Assembly: GCA_902768325.1 (NCBI GenBank)
Contig: CACXKY010000010.1
Span: forward strand, 1 to 43,433
Direction: 5' to 3'
DNA length: 43,433 nucleotides
Source: Fibrobacter succinogenes
GTDB taxonomy: Bacteria > Fibrobacterota > Fibrobacteria > Fibrobacterales > Fibrobacteraceae
The stretch's first letter is position 1. Each line of letters opens with the position of its first letter. The position numbers and the translations under genes were made by a program. The notes beneath the pieces were generated by a model. It had not been told where the DNA came from. It ran no database searches and saw only the letters and a program-made list of their open reading frames with translations. This document shows positions 1-8,085 of this stretch, piece by piece.

Positions 1-224
1 CCCACTTCGGAGTTACCCATGTCTTCGTTAGTCGGCATACCCACAGCGCGGCCGTGAGCCTTCAGGAGCACGTTCGGGTACATCTTGAAGAGGTTGTCGA
101 GCGTCGGGGTGCGGGCGGCCTTGATGGCGTTGCCTTCGACCTTATCGGTGATACCAAAACCATCCATCACGATGGTCACGACCGGTCCCTTGATGCCGGG
201 GAAGTTGGAAAGTTTCTTGAGCAT
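1..224 (-). CDS. gpmI: 2,3-bisphosphoglycerate-independent phosphoglycerate mutase, N-terminal part (cut by window edge)
   Basis: Only the first 74 or so codons are present; the gene continues beyond position 1. The translated start carries a VVTIVMDGFG segment followed by GNAIKAARTPTLD and MPTNEDMGNSEVG. These are hallmark N-terminal motifs of the cofactor-independent phosphoglycerate mutase (alkaline-phosphatase superfamily): the metal-binding Asp of the DGxG motif and the catalytic Ser of the GNSEVGH motif. The enzyme interconverts 3- and 2-phosphoglycerate in glycolysis, in the cytoplasm. The ATG at 224 is preceded by an AAGGAG ribosome site at 232-237, which fixes the start. The adjacent downstream-oriented gene (344-1090, same strand) is the unrelated cofactor-dependent mutase, so two non-homologous enzymes for one reaction sit side by side. 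Identity is confident despite truncation. Confidence 0.93.
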   Translation of the reverse strand, partial: MLKKLSNFPGIKGPVVTIVMDGFGITDKVEGNAIKAARTPTLDNLFKMYPNVLLKAHGRAVGMPTNEDMGNSEV

Positions 225-343
225 GTTGTGTCTCCTTGTGCGGAGGCCCTCTGTTTGGCCTCTGAGATAAAATCCGAGCACAAATTTAGAAAACATCGGG
301 GCCATTGACTCCGAATTTTCCGAAGACACAACAGTATGGTGCG

Positions 344-1090
344 CTACTTTTTCTTGCCCTGGTTAGCTACGGCCTCCATTTTGGCCTTGAGGGCTTCCTG
401 GTCTCCTAGGTAGTAGTGTTTAATCGGGTTCAGATTGTCATCGAATTCATAGACGAGCGGGGTTGCTGTCGGGATGTTCAAGCCGAGAACCTCTTCCTTG
501 CTCATTTTGTCAAGATACATGACCAGCGCGCGCAGAGAGTTGCCGTGGGCGGCAATCACGATGCGTTTCCCGGCCTTCATCTGCGGTTTGATTTCTTCGA
601 GGTAGTAGGGGATTACGCGGGCAATTGTCGTTTCGAGGCTTTCGTTCTGCGGGAGGAACGATTCGTCTACATCGCGGTACATGGGTTGTTTCTTTGCGCT
701 GCGTTCGTCATCATCGGCGAGTACGGGCGGTTTTACATCGAAGGAACGACGCCAGATTTTCACCTGGTCTTCGCCGAACTTCTCGGCGGCTTCGGACTTG
801 TTCTTGCCCTGCAGGTCCCCGTAGTGTCGCTCGTTCAGTTTCCAGCTTTTCACGACGGGGAGCCATGCGCGGTCCATTTCGTCGAGCATATGGTTTAGCG
901 TATGGATGGCGCGCTTCAGGTAAGAAGTGTAGCACAAGTCGAAATCGTAGCCTTCGGCTTTTAAAAGTTGGCCTGCGGCGGCTGCTTCTTCGTGGCCCTT
1001 TTCGCTAAGGTCTACGTCCATCCAGCCGGTAAAGAGATTCTTCTTGTTCCATTCACTTTCGCCGTGGCGGACTAGTACAAGTTTAATCAT
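344..1090 (-). CDS. gpmA: 2,3-bisphosphoglycerate-dependent phosphoglycerate mutase
   Basis: A 248-residue cytoplasmic glycolytic enzyme of the histidine phosphatase superfamily, of normal length for GpmA. The RHG motif at residues 8-10 holds the phosphorylated His9. The [11 protein letters not shown] segment gives the acid/base Glu87, and AAHGNSLRA gives the second catalytic His182. It interconverts 3- and 2-phosphoglycerate using 2,3-bisphosphoglycerate as cofactor. The ATG at 1090 has an AGGAG site just upstream. It lies 119 nt upstream of the gpmI start on the same strand, and its own upstream region is an AT-rich stretch with a long inverted repeat (1151-1187). The C-terminus ends in a basic KKK tail. 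No key residue is missing. Confidence 0.97.
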   Translation of the reverse strand: MIKLVLVRHGESEWNKKNLFTGWMDVDLSEKGHEEAAAAGQLLKAEGYDFDLCYTSYLKRAIHTLNHMLDEMDRAWLPVVKSWKLNERHYGDLQGKNKSEAAEKFGEDQVKIWRRSFDVKPPVLADDDERSAKKQPMYRDVDESFLPQNESLETTIARVIPYYLEEIKPQMKAGKRIVIAAHGNSLRALVMYLDKMSKEEVLGLNIPTATPLVYEFDDNLNPIKHYYLGDQEALKAKMEAVANQGKKK

Positions 1091-1150
1091 GAGATTTCTC
1101 CTATTTTATTTAATCGTCTCGATCAATAAAATAGAAAAAAACTTATAAAA

Positions 1151-1187
1151 AATTAGATTAGATTAATAAAATTAACCTAATCTAATT
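1151..1187. repeat. AT-rich inverted repeat upstream of gpmA
   Basis: Two 17-nt arms (1151-1167 and 1171-1187) around a 3-nt AAA centre are complementary except at one position, which becomes a U-G wobble if the minus strand is transcribed. It lies 61-97 nt upstream of the gpmA ATG and downstream of the lipoprotein terminator at 1209-1236. The minus strand after the hairpin is T-rich, so it could act as a second terminator, or as a protein-binding dyad for gpmA control. The sequence does not decide between these. Confidence 0.6.
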
Positions 1188-1208
1188 AAATATTGGCATT
1201 TTATCCGC

Positions 1209-1236
1209 AAAAAAGCCCTCCCGTTGGGGGAGGGCT
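1209..1236 (-). terminator. Rho-independent terminator of the 1262-2284 lipoprotein gene
   Basis: Read on the minus strand, a GC-rich 9-bp stem (AGCCCTCCC pairing with GGGAGGGCT, 5-nt loop) is followed at once by a run of Ts. It starts 26 nt after the stop codon of the lipoprotein gene, so it should end that transcript before gpmA. Confidence 0.88.
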
Positions 1237-1261
1237 CCTTGTAAAGGCTATGCAAGAAGGA

Positions 1262-2284
1262 TTATTGGGCTCTCCAGACGCGGATGGTCAGGTTGAAGTC
1301 CTTGTTGGTTGTTTCTTCGTAGTTCAAGACGACGAAGGCGAAGAATCCCGTAGCCGTGGCCTCGTTGTAAAGCGGGGTCTTGACGACGTAGATGTTGGAT
1401 TCGTTTTCAAAGAGACCCGTGAGGCTTGTTCCCGTGATGGACTTAAACTGGAAGTCCGTATTGTATGTGGGAACTCCGTTCTTGTGGTCTTCAGGATAGT
1501 AGCCCTTGCTCCAGTCGTCATCGTAGCTGCCGCCATCGCCGTTGGTAATGGGGGAGAACATCGAGCCGTTGCCGCTGGACGCATTCACGTCGCCATTGCC
1601 ATCCTTGGTGAAGATGATGTCGGCGGTTGCGCTCTGCAATGCCGTGCAGGTTCCCAGGTCAAGAGCGTTGTTTCCGTTGGTAGCCACTTCAACATCGCAG
1701 GTGACCATCACGACACCAGTCTGGACGGAAGAAGAAGATACTTCCGGTGCCTTGCAATAGGTATCCGGACGGGTGAATTCAATCTTGGCCGTCTTGTTGA
1801 AATCCTTGCTGCCGTCAGTTGCCGTGGCGGTAATGGCAACCTGGAAGTTGCCGCATACAGAGCCGAATGCAGCGTCAAGGAAGTCGACGTGTGCAAGAGT
1901 TTCGTTAATTCTGATCGGGTTTTGTGTCGGGAACTGCGGCTTGGTATACTTTGCCTGAACAGCCGAAACATTGCCGTTGGGGTCGATGACCGTGATGTTC
2001 ATGTCCTTGAAGGTGACATCATCGGTGTTCTGGGTTGCATTCGTGTCCAGTACGAGCGCAAAGGAACCGGTGAAGTATACGGATTCTCCGCTGATTCGTT
2101 TGTCGAAATCAACCATGGAAATGATATCGTACTCGGTATCTTCAGGCGGAACATACGGCTCACCTTGAGATGCCGAAGACGGCGTAGCAGGCGGTTCTAC
2201 CGTGGTGCTTTCACTGCCGCAAGCAACAAGACCTAACGTGGAAACGGCAAAAGCCGAAGTGAGAAGAATCTTCTTAAAGTTCAT
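1262..2284 (-). CDS. Hypothetical lipoprotein
   Basis: A 340-residue protein I do not recognise. The chosen start is the ATG at 2284, because it opens a clean lipoprotein signal: basic MNFKK, a hydrophobic stretch, and an LVAC lipobox with the modified Cys at residue 22. An AGAGG site precedes it. Upstream in-frame codons would add a Phe-rich tail lying inside the recD2 3' end and are not credible. After the Cys comes a Ser/Pro/Thr linker, then a beta-rich body with several Cys and Asp-rich segments and a short Ser run (SSSS) in the middle, which is typical of Fibrobacter exported proteins. It ends at a strong terminator (1209-1236). The long AT-rich leader (2285-2411) suggests its own promoter. 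Probably surface- or periplasm-anchored; function unknown. Confidence 0.8.
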   Translation of the reverse strand: MNFKKILLTSAFAVSTLGLVACGSESTTVEPPATPSSASQGEPYVPPEDTEYDIISMVDFDKRISGESVYFTGSFALVLDTNATQNTDDVTFKDMNITVIDPNGNVSAVQAKYTKPQFPTQNPIRINETLAHVDFLDAAFGSVCGNFQVAITATATDGSKDFNKTAKIEFTRPDTYCKAPEVSSSSVQTGVVMVTCDVEVATNGNNALDLGTCTALQSATADIIFTKDGNGDVNASSGNGSMFSPITNGDGGSYDDDWSKGYYPEDHKNGVPTYNTDFQFKSITGTSLTGLFENESNIYVVKTPLYNEATATGFFAFVVLNYEETTNKDFNLTIRVWRAQ

Positions 2285-2411
2285 GAGTGTACCTCTGTAA
2301 TCTTTTTCTCTACAAAATACACAAAAAAAAGCAAAAACGAACACTTTGGTATCGTAAAAAAGCGAGAAAAACGCAAAAAAGTGCCAAAAATTACCCTTTT
2401 TTACCGGTTGT

Positions 2412-4553
2412 TCAGAGCAGCCGCTCGGCCAGGCGCGTAAAACGCCTGATTCGACGGCTATTTCGGACTGCTGTAGCCAGTGCGCCCGGTGCCGAAAGAA
2501 CCCAGACGTGCCCCTTTGCACGGGTAATTGCCGTGTAGATGAGGTTCCTCTGGAGCATCATGTAGTGGCTCGAATCGAGGATCACGATGACGGCGGGGTA
2601 TTCGCTGCCCTGGCTCTTGTGGATTGTCGATGCGTAGGCGAGGGTGAGCTGCTCAACTTCGTCCCCTTCGTATTCCACAGTCTTGTCGTCGTAAAAGACG
2701 GTGACCTTTTCTGCGTCCTTCGCCACCTTGAAGATGATGCCCACGTCCCCGTTGAACACGTTCTTGTCGTAGTTGTTCTTTATCTGCATCACCTTGTCAC
2801 CGTCGCTCCACGGGGTGCCGTACAACCTGTGCCTCGTCTTTCCCGGGTTCATCAGATTTTGCAACAGGGCGTTCAGCTCAAAGACGCCGAGAGGGCCCTT
2901 GCGCATCGGGGTGAGAATTTGCAGTTCCGCTTTCTGGTCGATGTTCATCTTTTCGCGGACGCCCCTTTCCAAAAGGTTCTGGAGGATGGCGTGCGCTTCT
3001 TCAGGCGTCTCGTAGGGAACGAAATGGAAGTTCGGCCCGTCAATGGGAGACGGGAGGATCCCCGCGTTGATCTTTGCCGCTTTGTCGGCGATATCGTTGC
3101 CGCCTGCCTGCCGGAAGATGTGCTGCAGGCGCGTTGTCGGTATCCGCGGGCAGCGGACGAGATCGTTCAAGACATTGCCGGGACCTACGCTCGGCAATTG
3201 GTCGGCGTCACCGACGAGCACGATGCGGGTACGGAAAGGCGTGGCGGCGAGGAGCGCTGCGGCAAGCAAGGTGTCGACCATACTGAATTCATCGACGATG
3301 AGCAAGTCGCAGTGGATCTGATTTTCGGCGTTGTAGGTAAACTTCTTTGTGACGGGATCCATTTCGAGCATGCGGTGAATCGTGCGTGCGGGAATGCCGC
3401 AGAGGTCACCCATGCGTTTGGCGGCGCGTCCGGTGGGGGCGGCGAGGAATACGCTCTCGTCCATCTTCTGTGCGAGGTGGAGGATTCCCTTGAGGATGGT
3501 CGTCTTGCCGGTGCCCGGACCGCCCGTGATGATGGAAATGCGGTAGGCAAGAGCCATCTGGATGGCCTGGCGCTGGATGGGGTCGAACGCGAATTTGTGA
3601 TTGTGTTCCCAGCTCATGAGGTCCCGCTCAAAGCCGCTTGTCGGAAGGGCGTTCGCTTGCAGACGGTTGCGGATATTGTCTGCAATTTCCTGTTCGGCCC
3701 GGAAGAGGAGCGGGTAGAAACAATCGTCGTCGACGCGCCGGATGCGTTCGCGACTGCAAAGACGCTCAAACTGGTCCAGCAGACTGTTGATGGCGTCATC
3801 ATCTTCCATGGGGATGCGCAGGTTGCGGATGGTCTTTTCGAGCAACATGTTTTTCGGCAGGTAGACGTGGCCTTCGTTGAAGCTGGCTTCTTGCAAAGTG
3901 TAGAGGAGTGCCGCCTGTAGGCGCAGGGGGCTGTCTTTGGCGATGCCGATTTTCATCGCGATTTCATCTGCCTTGACAAATCCGATGCCCCAGACTTCTT
4001 CGCAGAGCAGGTAGGGGTTCTCGCTTACCTTGGCAATGGTTTCTTGCCCGAACTGGTTCCAGAGCTTTTTGGCAACGCTGCCCGTGATGCCGTGCGAATA
4101 GAGAAACAGGAGCGATTCCCTGCTGTGGCGGTTCAACTGCCAGGCGGCGAGAAAGGCCTCTGTTTTCTTGGCGGTAAAGCCCTTGATTTTTGCCTTGCGG
4201 AAAATTTCGGGATGGTTGTCGAGGATGTCGGCGGTATCTTCGCCGAACACTTTCACGATTGCTTCGGCAGTCTTTTGCCCGATGCCGCGGAACAGGCCGC
4301 TAGCGAGGTAGTCGGTGATATTGTCGGTCGCGGTTTCGGCGATGGTGAACGAGACACACTTGAACTGCCTGCCGTACTTGGGATGGTTTCCCCATTCGCC
4401 TTCCATCTGGAGCGTTTCGCCCGTGCCCAATTCGGGAAAAGTCCCCGTCACGATGACTGGGGACTTCTCTCCTTTCACGATAACCCTGAAGACGGAAAAG
4501 CCGCTGTCGGGGCTGTGGAAGGTGACGCTCTTGATGGTTCCTTCGAGCTGCAT
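2412..4553 (-). CDS. recD2: RecD2-type ATP-dependent DNA helicase (SF1, exodeoxyribonuclease V alpha family)
   Basis: A 713-residue helicase, of usual RecD2/YrrC length. The N-terminus is an OB-like domain, then a helix-hairpin-helix stretch near residues 85-110 (GIGQKTAEAIVKVFG). Two RecA-like domains follow: Walker A GGPGTGKTT near residue 341, motif II DEFSMVD near 421, motif III VGDADQLPSVGPG, motif IV around HIFRQ, motif V TIHKSQGSEYPAVIV, and motif VI YTAITRAKGHVW near 672. The family unwinds DNA 5' to 3'. RecD2 works without RecBC, and no recB or recC is present here. The ATG at 4553 lies 18 nt after the cstA stop on the same strand, with AAGGAG somewhat far upstream (about 15 nt), so co-transcription with cstA is likely. 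All helicase motifs look intact. Confidence 0.93.
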   Translation of the reverse strand: MQLEGTIKSVTFHSPDSGFSVFRVIVKGEKSPVIVTGTFPELGTGETLQMEGEWGNHPKYGRQFKCVSFTIAETATDNITDYLASGLFRGIGQKTAEAIVKVFGEDTADILDNHPEIFRKAKIKGFTAKKTEAFLAAWQLNRHSRESLLFLYSHGITGSVAKKLWNQFGQETIAKVSENPYLLCEEVWGIGFVKADEIAMKIGIAKDSPLRLQAALLYTLQEASFNEGHVYLPKNMLLEKTIRNLRIPMEDDDAINSLLDQFERLCSRERIRRVDDDCFYPLLFRAEQEIADNIRNRLQANALPTSGFERDLMSWEHNHKFAFDPIQRQAIQMALAYRISIITGGPGTGKTTILKGILHLAQKMDESVFLAAPTGRAAKRMGDLCGIPARTIHRMLEMDPVTKKFTYNAENQIHCDLLIVDEFSMVDTLLAAALLAATPFRTRIVLVGDADQLPSVGPGNVLNDLVRCPRIPTTRLQHIFRQAGGNDIADKAAKINAGILPSPIDGPNFHFVPYETPEEAHAILQNLLERGVREKMNIDQKAELQILTPMRKGPLGVFELNALLQNLMNPGKTRHRLYGTPWSDGDKVMQIKNNYDKNVFNGDVGIIFKVAKDAEKVTVFYDDKTVEYEGDEVEQLTLAYASTIHKSQGSEYPAVIVILDSSHYMMLQRNLIYTAITRAKGHVWVLSAPGALATAVRNSRRIRRFTRLAERLL

Positions 4554-4571
4554 CCGGTAGGCTTGTTCTCC

Positions 4572-6104
4572 TTAGTCCGGTGTGTAGTCGTGTTTCTTGT
4601 CGATTTCAGGATCCCATTTGTCCGGATCGAATTCCTTCCTGGATGCAAGCGTCTTGCCGCGACGGCAGAGGATGGCTCCGAGGATGGCTGCATTTTCGAG
4701 AGCGAGCACGAGGGCGGTCTTGTAATCGAGACCAAACCCGAGCGGTGCGCCCTTCAGGTTTTCAGGGCTTACCCAGAAAATGTAGTCGAAGCAGATGAAG
4801 GCCATGAACATGCAGGGGATAAGCGTAATCCAGTATTTCTTGTTCTTGCTGCGGAGGTATACCGTTGCAACACAGAGGCTGCAGACGGCCATCAACTGGT
4901 TGCTCCAGCTGAAGTAGTTCCACAGGATGTTGAAGCCTTGCGGGTTCAGGTTGCTCCAGAAGATAAGTACGAGGCAGATGGCGAACATCGGCACGGTGAG
5001 GAGCAGACGCTTTTTCGGATCAGCCTGGTCGATGCCGAAGAGTTCCGAAATCGTGAGACGGAGGCTCCGGAGGCTTGTATCGCCGCTCGTAACCGCGAGG
5101 ATGATGACGCCCACGACGACGAGGATGGAAATCGGGGCGAACGGGATGACGGTCGAAACGAGAACGCTCAAGACTTTCACGCCACCGGCTGCCATGAGTT
5201 CGGGTTGCATGTGGTAGATGAACATACCGCCGGCGGCCCAAATCATACCGATAAGGCCTTCGATAATCATCATGCCGTAGAATGTCTGACGGCCCGTTTT
5301 TTCAGTCACTTCGGTGCGGGCGACGAGCGGGCTCTGCGTGCTGTGGAAACCGCTGATGATGCCGCAGGCAATCGTCACAAAGAGCATCGGGATAATCGGC
5401 TGGTGGCCTGGATGCTGGTTGAAGTTCGAAGCGATGTCGCACAGGTTGAATTCGTCAAGTACGTTCAAGTGCGGAGCGATGCCAATCATGATGCCGAGGG
5501 AGGCGAGGATAAGCATGCCGCCGAAAATCGGATAGATGCGACCGATAATCTTGTCGATGGGGAAGAAGGTGCTTGCAAAGTAGTAAGTGAAAATCACGCC
5601 GACAGCCACCCAGAAGAGTGTGGGCGAAACGGCGGAACCCGCGATGATGGGCGTGTTGATGAGCTGTGCCGGCGTGTTGGTGAACACGGCGCCCACGAGG
5701 ATGAGGGCCACCGAGATAAGCGCCATCACTACCTTGGACGGACCCTTGCCCAAGAACTTGCGCGAAAGGGCGGGAACGTTGTAGCCGTTGTTGCGCATGC
5801 TGATCATGCCGCTGAAGTAGTCGTGAACCGCGCCGCCCAATACGTTTCCGATGGGGAGGATGATGAACACGATGGCGCCGAACTTGATGCCGAGAATGAC
5901 GCCGATGACAGGGCCGATGCCCGCGATGTTCAGAAGCTGGATGAGCATGTTCTTCCAGTGCTTCATGGGGACGCGGTCAACGCCATCCGGGTTTGCGAGT
6001 GCCGGAGTCTTGCGGTCATCAGGGCCGAAGACATGTTCGACAAACTTTCCGTAGGTGAAGTATCCGCCGATGAGGATGGCGATACCGATAAGGAATGTAA
6101 TCAT
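4572..6104 (-). CDS. cstA: CstA-family carbon starvation protein (peptide/pyruvate-type carrier)
   Basis: A 510-residue polytopic inner-membrane protein with many hydrophobic segments. It shows CstA hallmarks: the GGYFTYGKFVE start, the PMKHWKNMLIQLLNIAGIG segment, and VFTNTPAQLINTPII. It is the shorter type; Escherichia coli CstA is about 700 residues. CstA proteins are linked to peptide or pyruvate uptake during carbon limitation, so the exact substrate here is uncertain. The ATG at 6104 has AGAAGG about 8 nt upstream. A TGTCA-N2-TGACA dyad (6121-6132) lies in its leader. It is followed 18 nt later by recD2. The C-terminal tail after the last membrane segment is charged and cytoplasmic-looking. 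Confidence 0.92.
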   Translation of the reverse strand: MITFLIGIAILIGGYFTYGKFVEHVFGPDDRKTPALANPDGVDRVPMKHWKNMLIQLLNIAGIGPVIGVILGIKFGAIVFIILPIGNVLGGAVHDYFSGMISMRNNGYNVPALSRKFLGKGPSKVVMALISVALILVGAVFTNTPAQLINTPIIAGSAVSPTLFWVAVGVIFTYYFASTFFPIDKIIGRIYPIFGGMLILASLGIMIGIAPHLNVLDEFNLCDIASNFNQHPGHQPIIPMLFVTIACGIISGFHSTQSPLVARTEVTEKTGRQTFYGMMIIEGLIGMIWAAGGMFIYHMQPELMAAGGVKVLSVLVSTVIPFAPISILVVVGVIILAVTSGDTSLRSLRLTISELFGIDQADPKKRLLLTVPMFAICLVLIFWSNLNPQGFNILWNYFSWSNQLMAVCSLCVATVYLRSKNKKYWITLIPCMFMAFICFDYIFWVSPENLKGAPLGFGLDYKTALVLALENAAILGAILCRRGKTLASRKEFDPDKWDPEIDKKHDYTPD

Positions 6105-6120
6105 GTTATGCCTTCTTTTT

Positions 6121-6132
6121 TGTCATTTGACA
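6121..6132. promoter_or_regulatory. Possible operator dyad before cstA
   Basis: TGTCA and TGACA arms separated by 2 nt lie 17-28 nt upstream of the cstA ATG, next to an AT-rich TATAAA-like segment on the minus strand. The arms are symmetric and the position suits a repressor or activator site. No known regulator is matched, and the spacing differs from the CRP consensus. Confidence 0.3.
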
Positions 6133-6152
6133 TTTATAATCTAAAAAAATCG

Positions 6153-7343
6153 CTATTCTTCGTAGCCTTCTTCGTCTTCTTCTTCCGTGGCGGATTCCGC
6201 AGAATCGTCTGTGGAGGCTTCGTCACTTGACTCGGCGGCTACTTCTTCGGATTCAGAATCCTCGGATTTGGCGCTTTCTTCTTTTTTGGCGCCGCGGACA
6301 TAGCCTTTTTCCTTTGCGATTTCGTCGGGAGTCTTGTCTTCGCCGAATTGCTGCTTGAAGTACAGGATGTTCGTCGTAAAGCTGGACTTGCCGGCGTAAT
6401 CGAAGCCTAGGACCGGGTGGAAAGAGGCTCCGAGCGAGAATGCGACCTCGAGGCCGAATTTGAATCCGTTGTTGCCCTTGACGGAGATGTTAGGATTGAT
6501 GGTTTGGCCATAATGCGGGGAAGGAACTCCACCGGTTTCCGTGGCGAGGCATGTCATGTGTCCCGACGAGGCCATATTGGCGTACTGGTAACCGAGTGTC
6601 ATCATGACTTCGAAAAAGTACGTGGGCTTGTAGCCGACGACGACATCGAACGTAAAGGCAGAAATGTCGAGGTCAAGCGAACCGCTGTAATCGTCGGGCT
6701 GGTAGCTGATGCCGCTGGTGTTATAGCCGAGAACGACGCTCACGTCGAGGGGCTGCGCTGCGGGCGGCAACTTGTATTGGAACAGGTGCCCGAAGCTGTA
6801 CTGGGCGCCGATACCGAAGAGGTTGAACTTGCGGAGCTCGCTGATAGACGGCAGGAACATTCCGCGGAGCACGAGGCGGGCGTGGTAGAAACTGACGGCT
6901 GTCTGCAGGTACGGGTAAGTAAACAGACTCAGGTTGCTGAGCGTCTTGTTTCCGTAAACCATCGGGCCGTCAAGCAAGACATCAACCGGTTGACTCAAGT
7001 CGGCATGTCCACCGAAAATCGTGGGGCTGTTCATACCGTATTCGTTGAAGGTCTTGTCGTCATCGTTGATGAAGATTAGCGAAATGGGAAGGCCCACTTC
7101 GAAGCCGAGTTTCTCGCCGACGGTCGCGCTTGCGAACCAGTTGCTGTTCAGGACGTTGCCAAGATTGTCAATAATCGGTTTCACATAGCCTGGGCGGTTG
7201 AACAATGCGGGGTTGCCGTCCGGACGGTTTTCAAAAGCCGCCATGGAGGCGTAGGTAGACGCCCATCCGTCTTCGTCCCATTCCTGGGCGAAAACAGCAG
7301 AAACCAACAATAAGGGTAAAAGGATTTTAGGGAAGTTCTTCAT
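6153..7343 (-). CDS. Putative outer-membrane protein with acidic C-terminal tail
   Basis: A 396-residue protein with a Sec signal peptide (MKNFPKILLPLLLVSAVFA, cleaved before QEW). The body alternates hydrophobic and polar residues with many Gly, Tyr and Phe (FGLEVAFSLG, VVLGYNTSGISY), as in transmembrane beta-barrels. The last 50 or so residues form a highly acidic Glu/Asp/Ser tail ending EEEDEEGYEE, so the protein does not end in the usual aromatic barrel signal. The ATG at 7343 is chosen; a TTG three codons earlier is less plausible. No Shine-Dalgarno sequence is visible: a hairpin (7344-7371) fills that place. The neighbouring gene on the same strand (7384-8076) also looks like a barrel, so the two may work together. 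Function unknown. Confidence 0.75.
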   Translation of the reverse strand: MKNFPKILLPLLLVSAVFAQEWDEDGWASTYASMAAFENRPDGNPALFNRPGYVKPIIDNLGNVLNSNWFASATVGEKLGFEVGLPISLIFINDDDKTFNEYGMNSPTIFGGHADLSQPVDVLLDGPMVYGNKTLSNLSLFTYPYLQTAVSFYHARLVLRGMFLPSISELRKFNLFGIGAQYSFGHLFQYKLPPAAQPLDVSVVLGYNTSGISYQPDDYSGSLDLDISAFTFDVVVGYKPTYFFEVMMTLGYQYANMASSGHMTCLATETGGVPSPHYGQTINPNISVKGNNGFKFGLEVAFSLGASFHPVLGFDYAGKSSFTTNILYFKQQFGEDKTPDEIAKEKGYVRGAKKEESAKSEDSESEEVAAESSDEASTDDSAESATEEEDEEGYEE

Positions 7344-7371
7344 GGCCCGCAAAGATAGAATTATGCGAGCC
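7344..7371 (-). promoter_or_regulatory. Hairpin abutting the start codon of the 6153-7343 gene
   Basis: On the minus strand, 8-nt arms at 7364-7371 (GGCTCGCA) and 7344-7351 (TGCGGGCC) pair fully with one U-G wobble, around a 12-nt loop. The 3' arm ends directly at the ATG. It occupies the space where a ribosome site would be, so it may control translation of the downstream gene within the transcript. Confidence 0.45.
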
Positions 7372-7383
7372 TTTTAACATCGG

Positions 7384-8076
7384 CTAGAACTGGTATTGAA
7401 GCCCGATGGATGCAAAAATATAGCTTTGCCAGAGGAACGGGTCGAGGTCGCAGGTCCCGGTCGCCTTGGAATTGACGAATTTAAACCAGTTCTCGTAGAA
7501 TTTGACGGCAGGAACGATGGCAAAGTTTTCCGTGAAGTAGTAATGGATGTTGGTTACTAGGGCCAGTCCGGAGCCCATCAGGTGTGAATCCTGAACCTTC
7601 TCGCCAATAAAGGCTGTGTTTTCGGCGGTGATATTTGTATAGGAATAGCCTAGCCCGACGCCGACCTGGAAATCTTCGGGCCAGAATAGGTTGTACGTAA
7701 ACTCGAATCCTACGCGCCAGATAGTTGCGTCTTCGGACGCGTCTATGTCGACGAGGTCCTGCGATGTCTTCCAGTACTGGAAATCCACGTTGAGCGAAAA
7801 ACAGCGGATGTTCACGCCGAGCGTAATTTCGGGCGAGGGGAAGACGAGCATGTCGGGCGTGTAGATCTTGTGCTTCTCCTCGACGGAATCCGTTGCCGTG
7901 ATGGGGCGTTCGTTGATATCCCCCCAGGTGAAGAACGTACCGAAAGCGGCGTTTACATAGTAGGAACGCGGCCAGTAGCTGTCATCGTACTGGATGTGGT
8001 CATAGGCGAACGCAGGCGTTGCTGCCGCGATGGCTAAAAATGCGATGGCGAGAATCCCCTTGAACAGCGGTTTCAT
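7384..8076 (-). CDS. Putative outer-membrane beta-barrel protein
   Basis: A 230-residue protein with a Sec signal peptide (hydrophobic core ending TPAFA, cleaved before YDH). The mature part has alternating aromatic/hydrophobic strands and ends SIGLQYQF, with a terminal Phe as in the C-terminal beta-signal of outer-membrane barrels assembled by the BAM complex. The size suits an 8-stranded barrel. It begins 9 nt after the nadA stop on the same strand and ends 40 nt before the next putative outer-membrane gene (6153-7343), so all three may share a transcript. No enzymatic motif is visible. It could be an OmpW/OmpA-barrel-like protein, but I cannot assign a family. Confidence 0.75.
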   Translation of the reverse strand: MKPLFKGILAIAFLAIAAATPAFAYDHIQYDDSYWPRSYYVNAAFGTFFTWGDINERPITATDSVEEKHKIYTPDMLVFPSPEITLGVNIRCFSLNVDFQYWKTSQDLVDIDASEDATIWRVGFEFTYNLFWPEDFQVGVGLGYSYTNITAENTAFIGEKVQDSHLMGSGLALVTNIHYYFTENFAIVPAVKFYENWFKFVNSKATGTCDLDPFLWQSYIFASIGLQYQF

Positions 8077-8085
8077 TTGCTGGGC

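Noticed and set aside
2371..2387. Possible sigma-54 promoter upstream of the lipoprotein gene (TGGCAC...TTGC on the minus strand)
   Set aside because: The GG to GC spacing is 9 nt instead of the required 10, and the region is a run of Ts that makes chance matches likely.
2285..2521. Upstream extension of the 1262-2284 lipoprotein
   Set aside because: It would run into the recD2 gene and place 79 odd residues before a perfect lipoprotein signal.
2508..3920. Plus-strand open frame of 470 codons
   Set aside because: Antisense to the helicase gene, which has all SF1 motifs; no signal, ribosome site or domain in this frame.
4044..6230. Long plus-strand open frame of 728 codons
   Set aside because: It lies antisense to cstA and the end of recD2, has no homology-like motifs and a His/Asp/Glu-rich composition, as expected from the codon bias of the opposite strand.
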